Positions 22,635 through 33,970 of a stretch of 64,000 bases of DNA are shown here, piece by piece. The translations under genes and the position numbers were made by a program. Numbering within the stretch: position 1 is the stretch's first letter; each line of letters begins with the position of its first letter. The notes under the pieces were generated by a model. It did no database searches. It was given only the letters and a program-made list of their open reading frames with translations, and was not told where the DNA came from. This DNA is from Zingiber officinale. Taxonomy: Eukaryota > Streptophyta > Magnoliopsida > Zingiberales > Zingiberaceae. The stretch covers positions 35,067,511 through 35,131,510 of the forward strand of contig NC_056000.1 in the NCBI RefSeq assembly GCF_018446385.1, in the 5' to 3' direction.

Positions 22635-22802
22635 CAAGTTGTTGATCCTAGGTACACGAAACTCCCGTCAATGTTGGATGATCCTCAGGAAGGATTTATT
22701 GTTCACCGTACCTTCGATCAAGTTGTTGATCCCAGATACACGAAACTCCCGTCAATGTTGGATGATCTTCGGGAAGGATTTATTGTACACTGTTTTTCTC
22801 TG
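22635..22802 (+). repeat. 84-bp tandem duplication at the pseudogene 3' end
   Basis: The unit 'caagttgttgatcc...' begins at 22635 and again at 22719, an 84-bp period (28 codons), with only a few differences. The first copy starts inside the last recognisable HCF164 codons (HQVVDPR), so the duplication includes the coding tail. It leaves a 107-codon open frame at 22566-22889 that is not a gene in my view. Confidence 0.75.
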
Positions 22803-22889
22803 CTTTATAAGAGGCTGTATCCGAGATTTGAATGTGTGACCTGTAGATCACACGATAACAACTTCACTGTCGTGCGAAGGCTCCCTTAA

Positions 22890-24230
22890 TTGTGCTGATT
22901 GGCTAAAAGGTTTGCTTTATAATAAGTGCAAATTAGGTTTTGTTTTGTAGTATTTGTTCATTTTGGTATTCATGACCATACATATTGGATCTAGTTGCTT
23001 TGGAGTCTGCTTCAGATTTACACCCATAAGAGTGATCATAAATGCTCACATTGTCAACAGTTATAGCAGCCACATGGTCGATGAATTATTTTTGATAATT
23101 CAATTTATTAGTGTCTCATTCGACTGGTTCATCAGGAAACACGATGCTAATTAAGACCACGTGATTTTATATTTTAGATCACACACTGAGGTCCCAAACA
23201 TTAAGAACAAGTACCACTCAGATTACTTATATGTTTTATATGTTTTTTTTCCATGGTTAGTTGAATCAATTTTGCAGCCGGATTATTCAAGCTAGATCTA
23301 GATTTAAGATGGTAAATTAGCCCAGCTTTATATTGTTAACCGACTATAAAATGAATTTGAAATGATTATTCAAATTTGAATTTGTTATTATAAATTTATT
23401 TATTTATTTTAAGAGTTTATTTGTTGAACATGTTTCACAAATTTTATTCTTAAAAAATATTTATAAATAATTCATATATATATATATATATAAACTTATT
23501 CATTTAGTTTAATAAGAGTTTTAAGTTTTGAGTTAATGAATTTAGCATGTTAAATCAAAAGTGGGTTATAGTATAAATGACTTAGGAGGGATCAAAGGCA
23601 GGTCAAGGGATTTGAGTGAGTTAAGCTGGTTGATTGAGTTGATCATAGTAAAAGAAAAATTAAAATTGATTTATATGATTTATTTATTGTTTTTAACTCA
23701 TGTAAGAATTATTTACATCTTTGATCTGCCGACACTCCATCTGGTCCTTTCCTTTGCAATTGCCAACTGGACTAAATGATATGATTATAATATATAATTA
23801 AGGATTGGACCAAAATGCAATCATTATTCTGTTTATTGGGTCCCATCGTTAATAGCAGAAACCATATTATTATCATTATCCACAAGTTGACATTATCAAT
23901 TTATTTATTACTGGGAGAAGTGATCTGGAGAGTTATTTTGTTTTTAAATATTTTGGAAATTTTAAAATAATAATTTTGTATTTATTAACATTATTATAGT
24001 TCTGCTCAAGCTAAATCCAATTACAAATTGGTATTAATAATAGTCATTTATTTATTTAAATGGAATTTTGGGGCATATGGGCCCCACCTGTATCCGATTG
24101 TTTAATGGTGTTGAAAACAAGGGGCTCTTTGGAAAACTCCCCGCCATGTGTTTAACGTTCCAAGGACCATGAGCGTGCACCAATCACATCACGGCAGCAG
24201 TACTTACTTGTCTTCCTCCGCTTCCTTCTG
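22890..24230. other. Intergenic AT-rich DNA
   Basis: No coding signal is visible. There is a short TA-rich tract near 23476-23492. The last 200 bases are the proximal upstream region of the COR413 gene. Confidence 0.5.
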
Positions 24231-24313
24231 CTTATCTATTTATTCTATAAAACTCCCTCTTTGAAGAGGAAAACCTGAGCAGAGAGTGACAGAGAGAGAC
24301 AGAGGGAGCGGCA
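24231..24313 (+). promoter_or_regulatory. Core promoter and 5' leader of the COR413 gene
   Basis: A TATA-type box (CTATAAAACTC) lies at about 24243-24253, followed by a purine-rich GA-repeat leader (gagagtgacagagagagacagaggg) and a good start context, GGCAATGGCG. I did not see an exact CCGAC drought/cold element in the 200 bases upstream, so cold regulation is not supported by this region alone. Confidence 0.6.
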
Positions 24314-27300
24314 ATGGCGAAGAGCGCTTACCTGAGAACGAAGGCGGACTACTCCACCAGTGTCGTCGAAGAGCTGATCCAGTCGGATCTGAACGAGCTC
24401 GGCGTCGCCGCACGGAAGCTGGCCAATCACGCCATAATGCTCGCTAGCGGCTTGGGCTTCGGCACCATCTTCCTCCAGTACCTCGCTTCCTTCGCCGCCA
24501 TGTCGGTTCCCTTCGATATCATCAATTTTTTTTATCCTCGACTTCGATTCGTCGTCTAATCTATCAAAGTTCTGGTTTCTAATTTAACAGTGAACAGAGT
24601 GATCTCCCGATTTGTTTTCTTTTTTTGACATGTCTAGTTTTGCTTCGTTCAATCTTTAATCGCTAGATCCTGAAGAGACGGAGGTTTTTTTTTTAAAAAA
24701 ACTGAGCAAATCCCTATGACGGTTCTACGATGAGTCAAGTTTAGGTTCTGGCGTTCCTTTCGCTGCGACCTTCCTTAGGATTTCCTAGTCACAAAAAACT
24801 TGATAAGCTATTCAAGGATCAGTATGCTATCAGACCACCTACAAGAACAGTCTATTTATTTATTAAATTATTTAAAAACGGTTAGGTCTAGTCTATGTTA
24901 TAGTATCATCAACCAATTTTAGCCTGCAATTTTAGTTAACATAATCATGATCGGGGGAAAACTTAATCTGACTAATCCATAAGTAAGCAGTATCCTATAT
25001 GATGGTAAATTGTGTATTCTACCTCAATTCTGAATTCTAAGTCAAAGTTTCACAATATGACTTCTAGGTTAATTAGCTATGCAGTATTTAGCTTCAAAAT
25101 CATACTTAGTCTTTACCAGTAAAGCTTTTCTCTACTTGCATGTCTTTCAGCTTAAATCACCTTGATTTTGTATCTTGCTGTGCAGATATTTGTTGATACT
25201 GGATCGCACAAATTGGAAGACAAACATGTTGACTTCGCTTTTAATTCCATATATCTTCTTCAGCCTTCCATCGCTCATATTTTCTTTTCTGAGGTGATCT
25301 AATTGCCCTATACTGGGTAAATTACTATGTTGCACATATTGTCTTCATTGTGTGAATTCCACATGGAACGTACAGAAGAGAATCAGTTATAAGATATATT
25401 GACCAATAAATTCACTTATTTTCACTTAAATTAGTAGCTTAAGGACATTTTTATTCTTGATTTTTCTTTATTTCAGCCATCTCTCATTCGATTTATGATC
25501 AGATGTTCATAAGCAAACTTGTCACTCAAACCTGTAAGAACTCATTTTAAGTAGATCAAACAACAGTTGACGAACTTGTACATTTCGTTTCAAATTAATC
25601 AATAACCAATGGAGCAAGAAGGTTTTGTTTGTGCTCATGAACAAAGCTTGTGAAAGTCTATTTGAAACCCATCATGTGGCAAGCTGATACATTTTGGGGA
25701 AAGCATTTGGAATTTTGGATGGCCATACAAAATCCTTTCATCATCACCCAAGTTGTCTTTGTTTTGTATATTTTCAGTTATCAGAAGGGTATTATAACTT
25801 AATTTTGCATTGACAGACGAACTGGATAGTTACTTTTTCCTTTAATGTTGGGACTTCATACTGGTTACTTGTAGTTTGTTTTTTCTGTTATTTGTATTGC
25901 TTTATCTTTTCAATATCTCGCAGAGGGGAATTTGGGAAATGGGTTGCATTGATTGCTGTAGTTTTGCGCCTTTTCTTTCCTCGACGCTTCCCTGGTACGT
26001 ATTCACTCTACTGTTCTAAATGCAACTTGCGTTGTCACATCTATATTTTCACATCCTTAGTTGAGTAACTAAACATGGCATGTATGCTTACTAGTGTGCC
26101 TATATACATCCATTTTTTTTCCATGAAATGCTTAATCCATACATATGCTCGAGGGTTGATATTCCTTCAATTGCCATTTTATAATGGTCGTTATACTAAC
26201 TATATGGTATCAGTAACTCTGGAATTCTAGTGAGGTATTTGTGGAATTTTATATTTTAGTTAATTTTCCATTAACATCTGGATGAACTCATTATTTCTGA
26301 TGCATGGAATAAACATTAGATAGTCTTAATTTTACTTATGACCTTAGCACCATCTTTACTACTAGTAATTTTACTTATTACCACTAATATATAGTACATA
26401 AAACAGAGTTGTTTTAGCAATTGGTATTTGTTACCTTTTCATTCATTCCCTAAAAACCATTCTGGTCCAATAAGCCAAATGTAACAACTGTGAACAAATG
26501 ATCCAGCTACCGTTCCTATTATTAATTATTTTTCATACCAAATGCAGCGCTCTAGGGGAAAGTTGAGACAGTGTAATGAAAAGTTTATTCATTCCACTGG
26601 ACCAGTCTTAATTTTGTTTTAGTCAGGCATGATAGTTTCATGAGTTCCTTGTACATATTCCAATTTTAGGAGATACTTGTGTAATCTATGCATATGAAGA
26701 GAAAAATCCATATACCGAGTCTGGTTCATCAGAAAACTAAGTTGGTCAGTAGAACACCAGGTCAAGTCGGCATAAAGTCTGATTCAACAAACATTGGATC
26801 GGCAGTATGTCACCTAATTTTGTTGGAATTCCAAACAAGAACAGAAATGACTATAAGTTCTAGCTGCCAATGCGATCAAAACAAGTAATTGGGCATACAA
26901 ATTCAACAGATAATGATCAGAACCTTGAATTAGAAACAAGAACAAAAATAGACTTGCTCATGGAATTAGACTTGTCATTTGTCCAACTTGAATGATGTTC
27001 CCATCTTACTGAAGCTACAACATGATGCTAACCAACTCGATATCATTAAGACTATGATCACTTCGTTTCATTTCTTGCTGTGCAGACTGGTTGGAGATGC
27101 CTGGCGCATTGATCCTTCTATTGGTGGTTGCTCCTGGATTCTTTGCCAACACTATAAGAGGTGGTATCGTGGGCTACTTCATATGCCTCGCCATTGGTTG
27201 TTACCTGATTCAGGAGCACATCCGAGCATCCGGCGGCTTCAGAAACTCATTCACCAAGAGCAATGGTATCTCGAACAGCATAGGCATCATTCTTCTCTTC

Positions 27301-27336
27301 ATCTACCCGGTTTGGGCCTTAATCCTCTATTGGTAG
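24314..27336 (+). CDS. COR413PM: COR413 plasma-membrane protein (cold-acclimation WCOR413 family)
   Basis: Four exons: 24314-24501, 25186-25293, 25924-25994 and 27086-27336. All junctions are GT-AG, phases fit, and the protein is 205 residues. The translation is typical COR413-PM throughout: N-terminal KADYSTSVVEELIQSDLNEL, then NHAIMLASGLGFGTIFLQYL, LLILDRTNWKTNML, LLIPYIFFSLPSLIFSFLRG, GKWVALIAVVLRLFFPRRFP, DWLEMPGALILLLVVAPGFF and the C-terminal LIQEHIRASGGFRNSF. About five to six membrane spans are visible and no cleavable signal. Family members sit in the plasma membrane (a sister group is in the chloroplast envelope) and are induced by cold in cereals and Arabidopsis; the molecular activity is unknown. 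Length matches the family and no defect is seen. The PM subgroup is my assignment from the N-terminus. Confidence 0.95.
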
Positions 27337-28576
27337 ACACTCCTACTGTCATTATGATCTTCAAAGAGGGAGTTGGGGACTGTTAAAGATTTGGGTGGGT
27401 GTTCATTTGAGCATTTCATTTTCTGGTGTTGTAAGATTTGTGTTCCTTGTTTGTAAGAGATGATCGTTGACCTCCCTAAACTAGTAGTCAAGTAGTAAAG
27501 TTCAATTTTATATGTTTGTTATAATTTCTCCTGTTCTTAGAGTATTGATTTCGGTATGTATATATTTCACAAATTCATATTTTTCTATATTTTTTAAATG
27601 ATTTTAAATTAAAGGTACCTTTATTTTGCTTTTCATAATTTAATTACCTTTTAAAATACTTTTGTTTTACTTTTTTTTTTTTACTTTTGACATTTTACAT
27701 AATATTATTACAATTAACTATAGTTAATGTGACATAATAATAATAAATTATAATGGGTTAAAATTAAAAAGGCACTTTTAATTATCATTTTTTAATTTGA
27801 TTAAAATTTATTTAAATTTATCAAAATTATTTAAATAATTAAAAATACTTTAAAACTATTATAGTAACTATTTGTAGGTGTTAAATAGCTATTACAAATT
27901 ACTAAATAATTACTATAATATTATAGCAACTATTAAATACAGTTGTTTTAAATGATTGTAAATATTGTTTATTAAGTTTAAATAATGTAAATTAAATTAT
28001 TAAAGAGTTTTTTATATAATATTTTTTATATATAATATTTTTGATAAGTTTGGGGTTTTTATATATAATATTTTTGATAAGTTGAACCAATTTAATTTAA
28101 CACTTATACTAATTATTTTATAGTAATATTTTTATATGTTGAACCAATTTAATTTAACACGAACATAAATATTCGAAAGAAATATTCAAAAAAAATATTC
28201 GTTCTTATACTCTTATAGTAATTATTTGATCGTCATTACAACATTAGATGCTGTTTTTGAAAAAAGGAGCCTTTTAATGATTTTAATCTCTTTTAATTTT
28301 TGTCCAAATATAATAGTATTTTAATAAAATTTAATGTAAAGAAGAGAAGCCGTTTGCGTCCGCTTTCCCACCTTCCTCTTCATCCAAAAGGGCAATATTT
28401 CATCTCTCTCTCCTGCCTTCGATTCGATTCGATTCGATTCCGAGATCGAGAGGAAGGTCAGGAAGGGAAGGCGGAGGGCACGAGATCGGATGGAGGAAGA
28501 GGAGGAAGAGAGGCCGGAGTAAGGTGAGAGCCGACCGTCGACTATCTCATGCCCTTGCGTCGATCCTCACTGTGCG
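27337..28576. other. AT-rich intergenic region and CASP-like 5' leader
   Basis: The COR413 3' UTR comes first, then very AT-rich DNA (27580-28290) without genes. The phrase 'gaaccaatttaatttaacac' occurs twice, near 28083 and 28139, inside a short local duplication. From 28350 the composition turns GC-rich and contains a (GATTC)n microsatellite of about 4-5 units at 28418-28441, probably in the CASP-like 5' UTR. Confidence 0.5.
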
Positions 28577-30118
28577 ATGGACGAGACGCCCGGTTCCGTT
28601 AGTTTATTCCTGAGATTAGGTCAGGCGATCTTCTCCTCCGCTGCCCTACTCCTCATGTCCGTCGGCGTCGAGTTCTTCAGTTACACCGCTTTCTGGTATG
28701 CACCTAATTCCTCTCCTTCTATTCGATCATTTCGATCTAAAATCGAACCAACTTCCTGGGTTTCTGACATCGATGTTGTTCCGTATGAATAAAGTTTTGT
28801 GTGGTAAAATTTTGATTTTATGCTCTGGTTTGTGCTAAAATTGATAACATCGATCCGTCTCTGTTGTTCATGATCAGTTTGATTTTTCAGCGATGACAAA
28901 TTAAAAAGATGAATAATGTATGAAGCATGGAAAAGTGGAAGGGAAAGATGAAATGGAAATCAATAAATTATTCTTCGAGTTTTGAGGGCGGATGATCATC
29001 ATTATTTGGAAAGGGGAACAACAAAAAGCTGATCCATCTACTCCGAATTCAACTTACTACTCATCCATACAACAAAAAATTAAGAAAAAAAAACTTCTGA
29101 TTCCATCTTCCTTTTACCATTACCTGGATGATTAGTAAAATTTACTAGTAATATTTTACTGACTAAGCAAAAATCCAATCTTTCAGGATTATGTTGATGC
29201 AAAAATAACTGTTTAGGTCTGCTTGCATCTAATTCATGGACAAATAATCAATCAAACTGTTTAGATGCTGTTTTGTGCATCCGAATGCAACTAGTGAGTC
29301 TACATTATTTGATCACTGGATATTCATTCTCCTCATAGAACTAAAATTGACCTGAAATTTAAGTTAGAGTAGCCTGATTGAATTCATGAAGGAAGTTATA
29401 TCATCATGATCTTTGTGATCAAATAATTCTAATCAGAGTGCTATCTTTTGCTTTGAGGTATCAGCATTCACATATGAGATTGAAAGAGTTTTACTTTATA
29501 TCAAGGAGATTGAGGTATAGACTAAACTAGTTTACAAATATAAAAAGCTAGTGATTTGGGTTAGATATTTTCGTTGAAGTTGTGTATAGTAATCCTGGAT
29601 TTTTAAGTTTTAGAATTTACAATAAGTTTTCGGCAAGAGTAATTGAATCTTTCTTCAAAGCAGTGTTAAGTTTTGAAGCAGTTTTACATGTGATTTTTTA
29701 TCCTTCAGCTTTCTAGTCACGATCATGGGATTGGTAATTCCTTGGAGCTGCACACTAGCAATGTTCAACATCTACTCAGCTATTTTTCCTCGCTCTCTAC
29801 GACATCCTGGCCTGATAGTGATTGTTGCCATTGGAGATATGGTATGTATTCATCGTACAATACTGCAATCATCTCCAATTTCTTGTTTTGCGTCCATCGG
29901 TGATCCATCATGTACTCTGTCAGGTTTTGTCCATCCTCTCCCTGGCTGCAGCTTCTGCATCGGCTGGTGTTGTAGATCTCCTCCTCCACCTCGATGGGAC
30001 TCACTGCCCTCCAAAATTTTGCGGTCGGTACCAGTTATCTACCACGATGGCATTCTTTGCTTGGTTTCTAACTGCTGCATCATCTCTTTTGAATTTGCGG
30101 CTCGTTGCTTCTGGGTGA
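28577..30118 (+). CDS. CASPL5C: CASP-like protein, subfamily 5C
   Basis: Three exons: 28577-28695, 29709-29841 and 29924-30118, with GT-AG junctions and matching phases, giving 148 residues. The protein has four membrane spans of the CASPL/MARVEL type: SLFLRLGQAIFSSAALLLMS, then FCFLVTIMGLVIPWSCTLAM, then ILSLAAASASAGVVDLLL and finally TTMAFFAWFLTAASSLLNL. The MDETPGS start, the extracellular CPPKFCGRYQLS with paired cysteines, and the intron positions point to 5C members. CASP family proteins form membrane scaffolds; CASPs proper organise the Casparian strip, while 5C roles are largely unknown. One oddity: the conserved GDW before the third span reads GDM, with ATG as the last codon of exon 2, right at the splice donor. 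No other defect is seen. Confidence 0.92.
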
Positions 30119-31001
30119 TATTATTTGGTAAATCATAAATTGTATTTGTCGAACTCAGAGACTATTAGATTCCCTTGATAGATTTTCTTTCGTGTAAAAG
30201 TTCCTATGAATCGATTCATTCCATCTCAAGATACCATGAACATCTTTCATTTTTCTTAATTTTTTTTTATCAAAACATTTCATCTTCTTGGACAACTCTA
30301 AGTGGTTATAGAGTAGAATATGTTGAAGTGAATGAATGGAAGTTTACATGATAAAGGCCAAACCTTCAAGGAAAATAGAACAACTCTAAGTGGTTATAGA
30401 TTTTTTTTTTTAACTCACTTTGAGCAGATTCATGTTGTCTATAGATCAACTTTCATGATGATTGTGGAGGAAAAAGAGAAATGCCAAATTTGGATTACTT
30501 TAGAATTGCTTTGTTTCTCAATGAATGCTTTATCATTGATTAGTTAATTAAAGTTTTGTTTTTCTTTGTTTATTAGAAGTGGAGGATAAAATTAGTCTGT
30601 TCAAGATTGAATTGCTTGCAAAGTGGAAGAAAGTATATGTTTATTTAGTAAAAGTTAAAGGTCTGATTATTTGATTGAATGAAAGATATATAGAAGAATA
30701 AAAAAAAAAGATCGTAGAAGTATAAACTTTGTGATCCTTTCACTCCTCTCCTTTGTATCTTCCATTCAAGTAATCAGACAGATCAATGATCACTAGGCTA
30801 GTGGAATGCAAGAAGAAACAAACTCAAAGAACTAATCACTGAAGAACTGATGGAATTACTATCATTCACTAAAAGAATGAAATAATTATCACTATTTTTA
30901 CAGTTCTAACTATGTCCAAATCACCTCTTCCAGTTTCAGTTAAGGAGATGACTCGAAAAGAATTGTGATGAGTGTGAGTTGCCTATTTAAGCATTGAAGG
31001 A
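30119..31001. other. Intergenic region between convergent genes
   Basis: This space separates the 3' ends of the CASP-like gene (+) and the DUF616 gene (-) and so includes both 3' UTRs. The phrase 'acaactctaagtggttata' occurs twice (near 30293 and 30381). No gene is recognisable; the open frames at 30332-30547 show no family features. Confidence 0.5.
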
Positions 31002-33822
31002 TTAACTGGTTTGCCTTACAAGAGGTTTCACCTTGTGTGTATGCCCGATACTGTTTACAAGGTCCTTTCTGGTACATACGGGAAACATATTTAGTCGAGG
31101 GATTTTTAAACGTCGGAGGACATAGGGGAAGCTGAGTTGATCTCTTGAGGTGAATCGAACGACCTCATTGAACCAGAGACACATGAACATGTTTGTCAAC
31201 GGAGTGTGCTCCCTCACTATGACTGATGCTTCAGCAAGAGCTGCAAAGTGATGACATTATCAGTAATCACCAATCACTTCACAATTTGACGCGTTGAAGT
31301 TATCAGTAGTCATTTATAGTTATGGGTAGGAGCAGACCTTTCTTTCCATACAGTCTCTTCTCGTCGGGAATACCATCTAGTTGATACTGACGCAGTTGAA
31401 TCTCCACTTCCTCTGGTGTGGCTTTGTGTTTCTTTACAACAGCCTTTGCCTCATCGTACAGGCTGCTACGAGCTCCATGTTCAGAAATGGCAAGCATAGA
31501 ATTAGTGCGCCAAAGTAAAGCTTCAAGTACACCTATTGGATCCCTTCGAAATTGGGATTTTGAGTCGACCCAAATTGAAAACCTTGTGTTAGGGAAAAGT
31601 CGATGGCTCAACATCTGAAGCAAACAATGGGTGATTAACATACAGATCTCGTAGATGCAATGTAAATGCAGTATATTCTCAGACAAAACCATTATCTGGC
31701 CAAACTGACCAATGAGAAGTGAATTTATTTGTTTATGAATTACCACTTAGTACCTTGGGTATTTTTCCATTCAACCGTTGATCCGAAAAAGGAAGATCCT
31801 TGACAACCACAATGCGCCACTTACCGATCATGTGGTCTTCACCAATTACTTTCCCATTCTTTTCCTGAGACGAAAGAGTAATGTCATCCCAGAATGCCAC
31901 ATAGCAAACCTGCACGTGAAGTGGATCGATAATTGATTCCAAGAATACAGAAAATTGTCCTGTGTAAGAAACATTTTCACGACCCAAACCTTCTCAAGTG
32001 ATGCATTTGTCATTCCTATAGGTTGGAACAGATCATCCCCTCCGCCAAATGCACAAGTTGAGACTGCTACTTTGCATGTTTGCATGTAATCTTTGTCGAC
32101 ACCAGAAATTTTAAAGCCTCCTTTTTCACTGTAAAAGCCACAATGCACGACAGCAGTTTCATTAACCTGAAACAAGAATGTGCAAAAAGTAAATATGACA
32201 TACAAACACTAAACAGTTTGAGCCTAGCTGCTAATGAGCCACCTCACCAAAAACTAGTTTGAGCACGATACAATATCTTAGTTGCCAATTCCTAAATGAG
32301 TCTTAGACTAAAACATAATTCTTCTTATGTAACCTCGTGAGCAGAGTTACAATTTCTTAATAACAAACTTGTCCCTTATAAGCTCATGAATTGCATTAAA
32401 TATAAATCTTTTCATCAAGCCTACATATCCAAACATCAATAAGCTGATTTTTAAGTTCAATGTGACATGAGTTGCAAGATAAGTTCAAGCTCGATGCCTA
32501 AATAAGCCTTGATGTAACATGGAGAGAGGTTTTGAGCTATCACTTATGTTTGTGTTGAATTCCAACACAGTTGAGTTTGAGTTTGTTTAGATACCTAAAT
32601 AAGCACAATTCATTTAGTTACCGAAACGAGTTAGACACATCCTTGAGCTTGGCAAAATTTAGAAGAGCAAACTTCTAGCTGAATCAAGCTCAAGCTCGGT
32701 AATGATTTGTCAAGCTGAGAGATTGAAGAAAGAGCTTCACTTAGTTCGACTTGTTTAATACGTGTTTAAAATGTAATGGAGGAAGTAGAAAGTAACCTCT
32801 CATATAATAGTGGAAGAACAGGGAATGCAAACTGGAAGTATCATCATTAAACACTGAAGATTACTAGGGAGTAGAATAAGACCTTGAAACTTTGTTCTCT
32901 TTCGTCGAGTGTTTGATATCCAGTAAACGAATTAAACCTTCCAGTGCCATTGTTCTGCAGAAATGTAACATTGCCTTCAACATGGTGTTCACCTGAATCT
33001 ACTTTATATAGCAATCTCTTGGCAGGGAAATCTACTTCTGCAGATGCAGGAAACCCTAAATTTTCAATCTGCTCTGGATCAAGGATCTTAAGACAGGCTG
33101 CCAAATCAAGAGAATGAATATTAGTGACAGATCTAAATTTGACAACTCATGGCGAACACTAAATCAAAGACATCCCAGAATGATGAGGATTATGGAGATA
33201 CAATCGCCCATGTATGATTTCGTGGTGTGCAGGCATTTCAATGGATGGACTACATGCTAACAAAAAAAAGAGAGCAATTTGTTGATTCTTTCGCATTGTT
33301 ATAGGGAATTTGTCAATTTTCTGGTTCATTGCAAGATCAAAATTTTCATCGAAGCATCTCCTAAATGGAATAATTACGAAGAAAAGTATGCAAAGATCTG
33401 GATTTTATCGCGGGAAATGAAGAGACTTCAAGAAGCATACGCTCTCTGACGCCGTGAACGACTCTGGTCATCGGATCGAGGCGATTAAGGTTCCGCGGAG
33501 ACTCTTCCTCCTTGGCGGAAGCGGTCAGATTGGGTCGATCTTCGTCGGAAAGCTTCTTCCCTACCCGCATGATCTCGAGGAGAAGAACGAAGGCTGGGAG
33601 GAACAGCAGCACACGCCAGCATCGGATCGCGGTCCTCACCACCCGCCGGAAGAACTCGCGACGCCATCCGGGCCACGGCTTTTTGCGCTTGTAGCGGGCA
33701 CGGGCTCGCGTCCTCCCCGCGACATCGCCGTCGTCTTCGGAGACTGAGATGGAGACGCCGTTCAACATCGAGAGAGAGCGAGAGACAGCGTGCTTCCAAT
33801 GAGGATCAAATAACGGTATCAA
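31002..33822 (-). CDS. DUF616 protein, MUCI70/TOD1-like (Golgi type II membrane protein)
   Basis: Six exons in reading order: 33822-33441, 33097-32883, 32166-31990, 31909-31754, 31614-31338 and 31240-31002. All are GT-AG with consistent phases, for 481 residues. A short basic cytoplasmic head is followed by one membrane anchor (about residues 62-85, CWRVLLFLPAFVLLLEIM). The DUF616 domain fills the rest: RVVHGVREPCLKIL, then HCGFYSEKGGFKISGVDKDY, CAFGGGDDLFQPIG, CYVAFWDDIT, IWVDSKSQ, and EHGARSSLYDEAKAVVK ending with MFMCLWFNEVVRFTSRDQ. Related proteins include MUCI70, a probable hexosyltransferase of pectin/mucilage synthesis, and TOD1, reported as a ceramidase; activity here is unproven. A second in-frame ATG at 33766-33768 could be the true start. 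It is divergently paired with the 33971 gene. Confidence 0.93.
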
Positions 33823-33970
33823 TAAACCGGTTTAAATCATTGTCACAGTTATGTGCTTGATACAATGACCGTTCCGTTCATAAATCGTGATATAATACAT
33901 CTATATCGGTGGTTGAATCTCAGTTCAAGTTCAGTTAGGGTTTCGTAGCTCATTTGAGAGCAGTGGGACG
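33823..33970. promoter_or_regulatory. Short bidirectional promoter region
   Basis: Only 148 bp separate the start codons of the DUF616 gene (-) and the small membrane protein gene (+). Both 5' UTRs and core promoters must lie here or in the overlapping leaders. No strong TATA box is obvious on the plus side; 'gatataatacatctatat' at about 33889-33906 is TATA-like on either strand. Shared control is inference from the spacing. Confidence 0.5.

Larger units (their letters stand above)
16940..22680 (+). pseudogene. HCF164: HCF164-like thioredoxin-like protein (chloroplast), pseudogene
   Basis: HCF164 is a thylakoid-anchored thioredoxin-like protein that passes reducing power into the lumen for cytochrome b6f assembly. 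Exon 1 is GC-rich and transit-peptide-like (about 16940-17086, boundaries uncertain). Exon 2 is 17157-17354 (NRRIALASSLAAVGFFSSRR, then SLKDLSANAMPY). Exon 3 is 21618-21722 (HGKPTVVEF, then YADWREICQELAPQ). Exon 4 starts at 22434 (NKVNSVMLNVDNTKWEQELD). Phases agree across exons 2-4. Decay: one extra T in the T-run at 21649-21654 shifts frame; the redox motif WCEIC reads WREIC (TGT to CGT), so the first catalytic cysteine is lost; after DKEGNEE the GNVVGRLP segment is deleted, causing a frameshift; and a second deletion falls before KVHQVVDPR. Intron 2 is swollen to 4.3 kb by an LTR. It is not a processed copy. A functional parent gene is presumed elsewhere. Confidence 0.85.

Noticed and set aside
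22566-22889. 107-codon frame as an independent gene
   Set aside because: It begins inside the HCF164 fossil and owes its length to an 84-bp tandem duplication.
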